Origin: Streptomyces rubrogriseus
GTDB lineage: Bacteria > Actinomycetota > Actinomycetes > Streptomycetales > Streptomycetaceae
Length of the DNA stretch: 64,000 bases
Reading direction: 5' to 3'
Assembly: GCF_027947575.1 (NCBI RefSeq)
Contig: NZ_CP116256.1
Location: 7,316,001 to 7,380,000, forward strand
Shown here: one piece after another, positions 16,287 to 23,746 of the stretch
How the letters are laid out: each line of letters starts with the position of its first letter
How positions within the stretch are numbered: position 1 is the first letter of the stretch
Made by a program: the position numbers and the translations under genes
Notes under the pieces: model-generated
What the model saw: only the letters and a program-made list of their open reading frames with translations
Told to the model about the DNA's origin: nothing
Databases searched by the model: none

Positions 16287-17609
16287 CTAGAAGAACTCCG
16301 ACCACGGCTGGTCCCAGATCTGCTTCACGCACAGGACCAGGAACAGCAGCCCGGCCACGGCGAGCATGCCGTTGCTGAGGCTGCCGTTGCGCCATTCGCG
16401 GGGTGTGCGCGAGGAGTTGAGGAGCCACATCAGGGTGAGGGCGAGGAAGGGCATGAAGGCGGCGCCCAGGACGCCGTAGATGATGATCAGGCGGAAGGGC
16501 TCGTCCTGGAACAGCAGGATCATCGGCGGGAAGGTCAGCCAGAGCAGGTAGGCGCGGAAGGCCCAGGAGCGTTCGCGGCGGCCCGAGGCCAACTCGTCGC
16601 CCCGCGCCTCGCGTTCGCCGCGGCGGCGGGCCAGGAAGTCGGCGAACATCAGACTCACGCCGTGCCAGACGCCGATCAGCGAGGTGAAGCTGGTGGCGAA
16701 GAAGCCGATCAGGAAGAGCTTGCCGGTCGCCGTGCCGTACTCCTGCTCCAGGACGTCGCCGAGCTGGATCAGGCCCTTGTCGCCGCTCGCGATCGCGATG
16801 TTGGCCGAGTGCAGCAGCTCGGCGCCGACGAGGAGCATCGCGACGACGAAGATGCCGGTGGTGGCGTAGGCGACCCGGTTGTCCAGCCGCATGACCTTCA
16901 TCCAGCCGGTGTTGGTCCAGCCCTTGGCGTTGACCCAGTAGCCGTAGGCGGCCAGCGTGATGGTGCCGCCCACGCCGCCGATCAGGCCCAGGGTGTTGAG
17001 GACCGAGTCCTTCTCGTCCGGGAGGACCGGGAGGAGGCCGGCGAAGGCGTCGCCCAGGTTGGGCGTGACGCGGATCGCCAGGTACAGCGTGACGACGAAC
17101 ATGACGCCCACCAGGACGGTCATGACCTTCTCGAAGACGTTGTACTTGTTGAACCAGACGAAGACCAGGCCCACCAGGCCGCAGGCGATGCCCCACCATT
17201 CGAGGTCCATGACGTCCGGGAAGAGGGCCTGGAGGGGGAGGGCGCTGGACGACATCGCCGCGGCGCCGTAGACGAAGCCCCAGATCACCGCGTAGATCGC
17301 GAAGAACCACGTGGTCCAGGAGCCGATGCTCGCCCAGCCGTCGAAGAGGGTGCGGCCGGTGGCCAGGTGCCAGCGGCCGCACGCCTCGGCGAGGGAGATC
17401 TTCACGAGGCAGCCGATGACCGCCGCCCAGAGCAGGGTGTAGCCGAAGTTGCTGCCCGCGATGAGGGTGGCCACGAGGTCGCCGGCGCCCACACCGGTCG
17501 CGGCGACGACGATCCCCGGGCCGATGTAGCGCCAACTGGACTTACGGGGGGCCTGGTCGGCCCCGGCCGATACGCCTGCGTCTGAGGTGTTGCCCGTGGT
17601 GTCCGCCAT
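16287..17609 (-). CDS. Nramp-family divalent metal transporter (divergent motifs)
   Basis: 440-aa membrane protein of the Nramp/SLC11 superfamily with about 11 hydrophobic helices. The start of helix 1, YIGPGIVVAATGVGAGDLVATLIAGSNFGY, is typical of the family. The classical DPGN metal motif is replaced by GAGD, and helix 6 reads GGTITLAAYGYWVNAKG without the canonical MPHN/Met. It may therefore transport a different ion (Nramp-related Mg transporters also vary here) or be a non-canonical Mn/Fe carrier. The ATG at 17609 (MADTTGNTSD) is preferred to an unsupported GTG 16 codons upstream. Neighbours give no functional clue. Confidence 0.8.
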   Translation of the reverse strand: MADTTGNTSDAGVSAGADQAPRKSSWRYIGPGIVVAATGVGAGDLVATLIAGSNFGYTLLWAAVIGCLVKISLAEACGRWHLATGRTLFDGWASIGSWTTWFFAIYAVIWGFVYGAAAMSSSALPLQALFPDVMDLEWWGIACGLVGLVFVWFNKYNVFEKVMTVLVGVMFVVTLYLAIRVTPNLGDAFAGLLPVLPDEKDSVLNTLGLIGGVGGTITLAAYGYWVNAKGWTNTGWMKVMRLDNRVAYATTGIFVVAMLLVGAELLHSANIAIASGDKGLIQLGDVLEQEYGTATGKLFLIGFFATSFTSLIGVWHGVSLMFADFLARRRGEREARGDELASGRRERSWAFRAYLLWLTFPPMILLFQDEPFRLIIIYGVLGAAFMPFLALTLMWLLNSSRTPREWRNGSLSNGMLAVAGLLFLVLCVKQIWDQPWSEFF

Positions 17610-17676
17610 GGAGGTCAAGAAAGCCCATGGCCGCCGGTGCGACAAGAGGGCGTGCACGGATCTTCACCCGAAACGC

Positions 17677-18318
17677 TTACTCCGCGCGGGCCTTGGTCTC
17701 CTCGGCGCCCTCGGCGTCCTCGGCGTCCTTCTCTGCCCCGTCCGCCGTGTCCGCCGTCTCTTCGGCCTCCACCTCGGCCTCCACCTCGGTTTCGGACTCC
17801 GCCTCGCCGTCCTCGAAGTACGCGTCCAGGACCTCGTCCAGGGCCGATTCCCACTCGGCGAAACGGCTTCGGGAGGCGGCCTCGATCTCGATCGGGTACC
17901 AGCGGCGGTCCGGCGTGTGCACCGTGACCGTGAACCGCTTGCCGAAGCGGCCGGTCTCCGTCTCGACCGCCCCGACCTCGTCCCAGCGGAACTCACAGCC
18001 CTGGTCGTCGAGGGAGAGCCGTACGCCCTTGTGGTCGGCGACGATCCTGGCGCGGCGGTCGGAGGCCTCGAAGACGGGGCCGTCCACGGGGGCCTCGTCC
18101 TCCGCTTCCCGGGCGTCCTCGGCGTCCGCGGCGGGCGGTTCACCGGCGACCGAGGGCTCCGCGGTCTCCGCGGACTCCGCGTCGGCGTCCGTCTCCGCCT
18201 CGTCGCGTCTCACGTCCTCGGGCTCACCGGACACGGGTGCGGTGAGCCCGGGGATGAATGCCGGGTCGAATCCGGCGCCTTCCAGGGGCTGGCTCGTCGA
18301 TCCTCTGCGCTGCTCCAC
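17677..18318 (-). CDS. Acidic hypothetical protein with a PH-like core
   Basis: 213 aa from a GTG at 18318. A central ~80-residue core (RRARIVADHKGVRLSLDDQGCEFRWDEVGAVETETG...RWYPIEIEA) reads like a small beta-sandwich, of the bacterial PH/DUF type. It is flanked by very acidic, Ala/Glu-rich low-complexity arms at both ends. There is no signal peptide or membrane helix. The start is uncertain because no RBS is obvious, and internal starts would shorten the acidic arm. Function is unknown. It sits 67 nt upstream of the Nramp gene on the same strand. Confidence 0.6.
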   Translation of the reverse strand: MEQRRGSTSQPLEGAGFDPAFIPGLTAPVSGEPEDVRRDEAETDADAESAETAEPSVAGEPPAADAEDAREAEDEAPVDGPVFEASDRRARIVADHKGVRLSLDDQGCEFRWDEVGAVETETGRFGKRFTVTVHTPDRRWYPIEIEAASRSRFAEWESALDEVLDAYFEDGEAESETEVEAEVEAEETADTADGAEKDAEDAEGAEETKARAE

Positions 18319-18380
18319 GCGGGCAGTATGGTCGACGATCCTGTGTCGGACACAGCCAGCCCCGACTTCGTTATCAGACG

Positions 18381-18450
18381 CCTACACGAGCCGCCCGTAC
18401 GAGCCGTACAAGCTACGAGCTACGAGCCGTACGAGTTACGAGTCGCGCGA
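18381..18450. repeat. Degenerate tandem TACGAG-type repeats
   Basis: About seven imperfect 8-10-base units built on GTACGAGC / CTACGAGC occupy the 140-base gap between the gntP stop and the next minus-strand gene. They may be a slippage-prone spacer. They form no clear hairpin. Confidence 0.55.
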
Positions 18451-18458
18451 GCCCCCGC

Positions 18459-19940
18459 CTACACGAACAGGCTCACCACCGCGGCCACCACGAACCCGGC
18501 GACCGACAGGACGCTCTCCAGCACGGTCCACGTCTTGAGCGTGTCCCGCTCGCTGATGCCGAAGTACTTGGCGACCATCCAGAAGCCGCCGTCGTTGACG
18601 TGCGAGGCGAAGATGGAGCCCGCCGAGATGGCCATGATGACCAGCGCGACGAACGCCTGCGAGTGGTCGCCCTCGGCCAGCAGCGGCGCCACGATGCCCG
18701 CCGTCGTCACGATGGCCACCGTCGCCGAGCCCTGCGCGACCCGCAGCACCACGGAGATCAGGTAGGCGAGGACGATCACCGGCAGGCCGACGTCGTTGAA
18801 GGTGTCGGAGAGTGCCTGGGCGACGCCGCTGGCCTTGAGGACGGCGCCGAAGACACCGCCCGCACCGACCACCAGCAGGATGTTGCCGACCGGCTTCAGC
18901 GAGGCCGTCGAGACGGTCTCCAGGGACTTGCGGGACCAGCCGCGCCGGATGCCGAGCAGGTAGTAGGCGAGGAGCAGGGCGATGGTCAGGGCGACGAACG
19001 GGTTGCCGAAGAACTCGATCACCGAGCGGAGGGTGGACGGGTCCAGGGCGATGGAGGAGAAGGTCGCGGCGAGGATCAGGACCAGCGGGGTGCCGATGAT
19101 GCCGAGGACCGTGCCGAGCGCGACCGGGGTCTCGGTGGGCGCGACGCCCGCCGTGCGCTGCTCCTCGATGACGGCCTGCTTGGCCTCCTCGGACGCCTCG
19201 ACCATGTCCTGCGGCACGGGCACGAAGATGCGGCGGCCGATCCAGGCGGAGAACACCCAGGCGGCGAGGACGGCGGGGATGCCGCAGACGATGCCCATGA
19301 GGATGATCCAGCCGAGCTTCACGTTCAGCAGTCCGGCGGCGGCCACCGGGCCGGGGTGCGGCGGCAGGAAGGCGTGGGTCATGGACAGGCCGGCCAGCAG
19401 CGGCAGGCAGTAGAGCAGGATCGACTTGCCGGAGCGCTTGGCGGCGGCGTAGACGATGGGCGCGAGGACGAAGATGCCCACGTCGAAGAAGACCGGGATG
19501 CCGAAGATCAGGCCGGTGAGGCCCATGGCGAGCGGGGCCCGCTTCTCCCCGAAGAGGCCGAGCAGGCGGGAGGCCAGCACCTGTGCGCCGCCGCTGACTT
19601 CGAGGATCGCGCCGAGCATGGTGCCCAGGCCGATGATGATGGCGACGTGGCCGAGGATGCCGCCCATGCCGGACTCGATGGTCGAGACGGCGTCCGACTT
19701 CTGGACGGTGCCGAAGAGTTCGGTGACCGACAGGCCGGCGAGCAGGCCGACGGCTATGGAGACGGCGAGCAGCGCCACGAAGGGCTGCAAGCGCACCTTG
19801 ATGATGAGGAAGAGCAGCAGCGCGATGCCGATGGCGGCGACGGTCAGCAGACCGGCGGTGCCGTCGATCAGGGTGAGCAGACCGCCGGTGTGGGGTGGGG
19901 CCTCGGAGGCGGCGGCAAGAGGGAGGGACGAGTAGGACAT
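18459..19940 (-). CDS. GntP-family permease (gluconate/D-serine type)
   Basis: 493-aa GntP-family proton symporter with about 12-14 membrane helices. Family landmarks include GLGTMLGAILEVSGGAQVLA, FGIPVFFDVGIFVLAPIV, HAFLPPHPGPVAAAGLL and ASHVNDGGFWMVAKYFGI. GntP relatives carry gluconate or, in the DsdX branch, D-serine. The neighbouring RidA, PLP D-amino-acid enzyme and D-aminoacylase make an amino-acid-type substrate plausible here; the PfkB sugar kinase instead argues for a sugar acid. The start at 19940 is preceded by AGGACC. A 14-bp hairpin lies upstream, between it and ridA. Confidence 0.88.
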   Translation of the reverse strand: MSYSSLPLAAASEAPPHTGGLLTLIDGTAGLLTVAAIGIALLLFLIIKVRLQPFVALLAVSIAVGLLAGLSVTELFGTVQKSDAVSTIESGMGGILGHVAIIIGLGTMLGAILEVSGGAQVLASRLLGLFGEKRAPLAMGLTGLIFGIPVFFDVGIFVLAPIVYAAAKRSGKSILLYCLPLLAGLSMTHAFLPPHPGPVAAAGLLNVKLGWIILMGIVCGIPAVLAAWVFSAWIGRRIFVPVPQDMVEASEEAKQAVIEEQRTAGVAPTETPVALGTVLGIIGTPLVLILAATFSSIALDPSTLRSVIEFFGNPFVALTIALLLAYYLLGIRRGWSRKSLETVSTASLKPVGNILLVVGAGGVFGAVLKASGVAQALSDTFNDVGLPVIVLAYLISVVLRVAQGSATVAIVTTAGIVAPLLAEGDHSQAFVALVIMAISAGSIFASHVNDGGFWMVAKYFGISERDTLKTWTVLESVLSVAGFVVAAVVSLFV

Positions 19941-19989
19941 ACGGGGGTCCTCTGGATAAGTACATGGAGCTTTCGGGCAGGGAGGAGCG

Positions 19990-20024
19990 CGGCACGGCGC
20001 CCCGAGGGGTGGGGCGCCGTGCCG
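19990..20024. terminator. Strong hairpin between ridA and gntP
   Basis: A perfect 14-bp stem (19990-20003 with 20011-20024) and seven-base loop lie in the 116-base gap after ridA and before gntP, both on the minus strand. It may end the kinase-iclR-ridA message, attenuate it, or protect its 3-prime end. Confidence 0.6.
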
Positions 20025-20056
20025 TTCACAGCAGTCGGGCGGAGCGGAGGGGAAGG

Positions 20057-20467
20057 TCAGCCGAGGACGGCGAGCGCGTCGATCTCGATGAGGAGGCCCG
20101 CGGGCAGACCGACGTAGACGGTCGTGCGCGCGGCGGGCGGCTGGGTGAGGCCCTGCTCCGCGAAGTAGGCGTTGTAGATCTCGTTCATCTCGGCGAAGTG
20201 GTCCACGTCCGTGAGGTAGACGCGGATCATCATCACGTCGTCCCAGGAGGCGCCGCCCTCCTCCAGGATCGCCTTGACGTTGGCGAGGGTCTGGAGGGTC
20301 TGCTCGCGCAGGGTCGGGCCGGCCGGGGTGGGGGCCTTGCCCTCCTCGTGGGGGAGGAAACCGACCTGGCCGGCGACCTGGAGGATGTTGCCCTTCTTCA
20401 CGCCGTGGCTGAACTTCGCCGGGGGGACGGTGTGGGTCGCGGGGACGAGAGCGATCTTGTCGGTCAT
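20057..20467 (-). CDS. ridA: RidA-family enamine/imine deaminase
   Basis: 136-aa YjgF/YER057c/UK114 protein. RidA trimers hydrolyse reactive 2-aminoacrylate and related imines released by PLP dehydratases. Landmarks are HGVKKGNILQVAGQVGF, QTLQTLANVKAILEEGGASWDDVMMIRVYLTD and PPAARTTVYVGLPAGLLIEIDALAVL. The last includes the Arg (AART) that binds the imino-acid carboxylate and the Glu of the active site. Its ATG overlaps the iclR stop as ATGA (20464-20467). Its presence with a PLP D-amino-acid enzyme suggests it detoxifies that enzyme's intermediate. Confidence 0.92.
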   Translation of the reverse strand: MTDKIALVPATHTVPPAKFSHGVKKGNILQVAGQVGFLPHEEGKAPTPAGPTLREQTLQTLANVKAILEEGGASWDDVMMIRVYLTDVDHFAEMNEIYNAYFAEQGLTQPPAARTTVYVGLPAGLLIEIDALAVLG

Positions 20468-21228
20468 GCGGTGACTTCCTTGACTGGGGTCCTGCCGGAG
20501 TACTCGCCGCTGATGGCGTCCGCAGTACGGCGCACCAGCGGGAGCAGGGTGAGGAGTTCGTCTGCGGTGACGACCACGTTCGGCGCGGAGACCGACATGG
20601 CGGCCACCACCCGGCCGTCGGCGCCCCGGATGGGCGCGGCGACGCAGTTGATGGACTCCTCGTGGCCACCGAGGTCGGTGGCCCAGCCCTGTTCGCGCAC
20701 CTTGGCGAGTTCCTTGAGGAACCCGTCGGCGTTGGGTGTCGAACGGGCCGTGTACATGGGGTAGTCGAGCTGCTCGGCCACGGCCCGGCGCTCGTCCTCG
20801 GGGAGGTCGGCCAGCAGCAGCTTGGCGACGGCCGCGACGGTGATGGCGACGGGCTTGCCGATCCGGGAGTACATGCGGACCGGGTAGCGGCTCTCGACCT
20901 TGTCGATGTAGAGCACCTCGTCCTCCTCGTGGACGGCGAGGTGGACGGTGTGTCCGACCTGCTCGTTGAGGCGTACGAGGTGGGGGTGGGCGATCTCGCG
21001 GACGTCGAGGTTCTCCATCGCCTCCTGGGCGAGGGAGATGAGCCGGGCGCCGAGGCGGTAGCGCTGGTCGGACTGCCGGTAGACGAAGCCGTGTTCGTGG
21101 AGGGTGCGCAGCAGCCGCAGGGCCGTGGACTTGTGCACGCCCAGGCGCTCGGCGACCCGGCCCAGGTCGGCGGGGCCCTCGGCGAGCAGCGGCAGGATGC
21201 TGAGCGCGCGGTCGACGGTCTGACTCAT
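20464..21228 (-). CDS. IclR-family transcriptional regulator
   Basis: 254-aa IclR regulator. An N-terminal winged helix-turn-helix (residues 1-60: VDRALSILPLLAEGPADLGRVAERLGVHKSTALRLLRTLHEHGFV) is joined to an effector-binding GAF-like domain carrying EVLYIDKVESRYPVRMYSRIGKP and the Cys-containing ESINCVAAPI. Start and stop both overlap neighbours by four bases (kinase stop, ridA start). It most likely controls this operon and the divergent enzyme pair through the palindrome at 22370-22396. Confidence 0.92.
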   Translation of the reverse strand: MSQTVDRALSILPLLAEGPADLGRVAERLGVHKSTALRLLRTLHEHGFVYRQSDQRYRLGARLISLAQEAMENLDVREIAHPHLVRLNEQVGHTVHLAVHEEDEVLYIDKVESRYPVRMYSRIGKPVAITVAAVAKLLLADLPEDERRAVAEQLDYPMYTARSTPNADGFLKELAKVREQGWATDLGGHEESINCVAAPIRGADGRVVAAMSVSAPNVVVTADELLTLLPLVRRTADAISGEYSGRTPVKEVTA

Positions 21229-22280
21229 GGCGTACGTACCTCCTCCTCGGCCCCTTCCGCGGCGTGTGTCCAGCCGGGGCCGAGTCGCAGTCTCCCCCAC
21301 GCGGCGTCGTCGAGGGCGACGAGGCGGTCGGCGTGACCGCGGGCGGGGGGTGCGGCGAGGTCGGCGGGGACGGTGAGGGCGGCGGCGGCCCAGAGGTGGC
21401 CGTGGCGCAGGCGCTCGCGTACGGGCTTTCCGCGCAGGGTGGCGGAGAGGAACCCGGCGGCGAAGGCGTCGCCCGCGCCGACGGCGGCGACGACGTCGAC
21501 GTGCAGGGCGGGCACGGAGGTGGCGTCGGTGCCGTGGAAGGCGGTGGCGCCGCTCGCGCCCTGTTTGACGACGAGCAGCTCCGGCTCGGGCAGCGCGGCG
21601 CGGACGGCCTCGGGTCCGCCGAGACCCCAGGCGTCCCGTGCCTCGTCGTCGCCGACGAAGACGAGGTCGGCGCCGCGGGCCAGTTCCAGGAGCACCTCGG
21701 GGCCGTGTCCGTGCCGGGCGTCGCGCCACAGGCCCGGGCGGTGGTTGACGTCGAAGGAGACCAGGGGCCGGCCGGGTCGGCGGGCGGTCAGCTCGCGCAC
21801 CAGGCCGAGGCAGTCGGCGGAGAGCGCGGGGGTGATGCCGGACAGGTGCAGGACGCGGCCGGAGCGGATCGCGTCGAGGTCCATGGTGTCCACGGACATC
21901 GCGGAGGCGGCCGAGCCCGCCCGGTAGTAGGCCACCTCGTGCGCGTCGGTGGCGCGGTCACCCGCGGTGCGGAAGTAGACGCCGGTGGGGCGGGCGGGGT
22001 CGCGGCGCACGGCGGAGACGTCGACGCCGTAGGCGCCGATCGCCTCGACGAGGTGGTCGCCGAAGCCGTCGGCGCCGGCCCGGCCGATCCAGCGGGCGGA
22101 GTGTCCGGCGGCGGCGAGCACGCAGGCCACGTTGGACTCGGCGCCGCCTATGGCGCGGTCGAAGGAGGGGACGTCGGCGAGGCGCCCGGGCCGGGAGGGC
22201 AGGAAGGTGACCATGGACTCGCCGAGCGCGACGACGTCCACGACGTCGGGGGCGGTGCTGGTTCGTCCGATGGCGGTCAC
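21225..22280 (-). CDS. PfkB-family sugar kinase (KDG kinase-like)
   Basis: 351-aa ribokinase/PfkB kinase. Early motif IGGAESNVACVLAAAG binds substrate. SFDVNHRPGLW is typical of 2-keto-3-deoxygluconate kinases, and VAAVGAGDAFAAGFLSA holds the anion hole and catalytic Asp (GAGD). It phosphorylates a sugar or sugar acid with ATP; KDG is the best guess from motifs and the nearby GntP permease. It is the first gene of the minus-strand kinase-iclR-ridA unit, with a four-base overlap onto iclR. A start at 22280 is supported by GGAGC upstream. Confidence 0.85.
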   Translation of the reverse strand: MTAIGRTSTAPDVVDVVALGESMVTFLPSRPGRLADVPSFDRAIGGAESNVACVLAAAGHSARWIGRAGADGFGDHLVEAIGAYGVDVSAVRRDPARPTGVYFRTAGDRATDAHEVAYYRAGSAASAMSVDTMDLDAIRSGRVLHLSGITPALSADCLGLVRELTARRPGRPLVSFDVNHRPGLWRDARHGHGPEVLLELARGADLVFVGDDEARDAWGLGGPEAVRAALPEPELLVVKQGASGATAFHGTDATSVPALHVDVVAAVGAGDAFAAGFLSATLRGKPVRERLRHGHLWAAAALTVPADLAAPPARGHADRLVALDDAAWGRLRLGPGWTHAAEGAEEEVRTP

Positions 22281-22369
22281 GATGGTGGGGGCTCCTCGTC
22301 GCGTCTCGCGGGCGGCTGCTCCGTTGACCCCGCGTTCGCCGAGATGTTAGACAGCAGTAAGCGATATAC

Positions 22370-22396
22370 GCAACGATCGTTGCAGGATTTGCAACG
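22370..22396. promoter_or_regulatory. Palindromic operator between divergent transcription units
   Basis: GCAACGATCGTTGC (22370-22383) is a perfect 14-bp palindrome. A third half-site TTGCAACG follows at 22389-22396, in the 136-base divergent promoter region. It is a strong candidate for the site of the IclR regulator encoded nearby; the assignment is inferred. Confidence 0.65.
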
Positions 22397-22416
22397 GATC
22401 AGATCAGGGAGGCTCC

Positions 22417-23718
22417 ATGGCCCTCGACAACGGCCCCGCAGGCGGCCGCGAAGCCCTCGCCGAGCTGGCCGGGGAGCGTGTCGACCACCGCTTCAAGGGC
22501 CTCCCGCCGGACGCCTACGGCCTGACCGTCGCCGAGCTGGCCGGACAGCGCCGCAACCTCTTCACCGGCGGTTTCACCACCCCCGTCCTCGCGCTGTCCG
22601 CCGAGCGCCTGGAGCACAACCTGAAGCTCATGGAGACGTACTCCGCCCGGCACGGCCTCGCCTTCGCGCCGCACGGCAAGACCTCCATGGCGCCGCAGCT
22701 CTTCCACCGCCAGATCGAGCACGGCGCCTGGGGCATCACCCTGGCCGTGCCGCACCAGGTACGGGTGGCGCGGGCGTTCGGCATCCAGCGGGTCTTCCTG
22801 GCCAACGAGCTGGTCGACGCCGCCGCCCTGCGCTGGATCTCCGCCGAGCTGGACGCCGACCCGGACTTCGGCTTCCTCTGCTACGTCGACTCCGTGCGCG
22901 GCGTCGAGCTGATGGACGCGGCCCTGACGGACGCGGGCGCCGCCCGCCCGGTGGACGTCGTGGTCGAGCTGGGCGCCGGTGCGGGCGCTCGGACCGGTGT
23001 GCGCACCGAGGCCGAGTGCGCCGCGGTCGCCGACGCGGTGGCCGGCGCGCGGACGCTGCGGCTGGCCGGTGTCGCCGGGTACGAGGGCGAGGTGCCGGAC
23101 GCCGACCCGGAGCGGGTGCACGCGTGGCTGCGGCGGCTGGTCGCGCTCGCCGTCGAATTCGACAAGGCCGGGCGGTTCGACGGCCTGGAGGAGATCCTGC
23201 TGAGCGCGGGCGGCAGCGCCTGGTTCGACGCGGTGGCCGACGTGTTCGCCGAGGTCCCCGACCTGTCCCGGCCGGTGCTGAAGCTGCTGCGCTCGGGCGC
23301 GTACGTCTCCCACGACGACGGCCACTACCGCGAGCTGACCCCCTTCAACCGGGTCCCCGAGGAGGGCGCCCTGGAGCCCGCGTTCCGGCTGTGGAGCCAG
23401 GTCGTCTCCCGCCCCTCCCCCGAGCAGGCGTTCACCAACGCGGGCAAGCGGGACGCGGCGTACGACCTGCACCTGCCCTTCGCCCAGGTGGTGCGCCCCG
23501 CGGACGGCGGTCCGGAGCGTCCGGCGACCGGCGTCGAGGTGACCGGTCTGTCCGACCAGCACGCCTGGCTGCGCACGGGCGGGGAGGCGGACCTGGCGGT
23601 GGGCGACTGGGTCGGGGCGGGCCTGTCCCACCCGTGCACCTCCTTCGACAAGTGGCAGCTGATCCCGCTCGCGCAGGCGGACGGGACGGTCGTCGACTAC
23701 ATCCGCACGTTCTTCTAG
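22417..23718 (+). CDS. PLP-dependent D-amino-acid deaminase / D-threonine aldolase-like enzyme
   Basis: 433-aa fold-III PLP enzyme (alanine racemase N-terminal plus D-serine dehydratase-like C-terminal domain). The PLP lysine sits in PHGKTSMAPQLF. C-terminal LSHPCTSFDKWQ supplies the His/Cys zinc site of the D-Ser dehydratase/D-Thr aldolase branch. It should deaminate or cleave a D-amino acid, giving a keto acid or Gly plus an aldehyde. The ATG at 22417 has GGGAGG upstream. It is followed by D-aminoacylase after 28 nt, so acyl-D-amino acids could feed it; RidA on the other strand would clear the imine. Confidence 0.85.
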   Translation: MALDNGPAGGREALAELAGERVDHRFKGLPPDAYGLTVAELAGQRRNLFTGGFTTPVLALSAERLEHNLKLMETYSARHGLAFAPHGKTSMAPQLFHRQIEHGAWGITLAVPHQVRVARAFGIQRVFLANELVDAAALRWISAELDADPDFGFLCYVDSVRGVELMDAALTDAGAARPVDVVVELGAGAGARTGVRTEAECAAVADAVAGARTLRLAGVAGYEGEVPDADPERVHAWLRRLVALAVEFDKAGRFDGLEEILLSAGGSAWFDAVADVFAEVPDLSRPVLKLLRSGAYVSHDDGHYRELTPFNRVPEEGALEPAFRLWSQVVSRPSPEQAFTNAGKRDAAYDLHLPFAQVVRPADGGPERPATGVEVTGLSDQHAWLRTGGEADLAVGDWVGAGLSHPCTSFDKWQLIPLAQADGTVVDYIRTFF

Positions 23719-23746
23719 AGGACCCGGGATCCAGGAGGAGTCAGGC

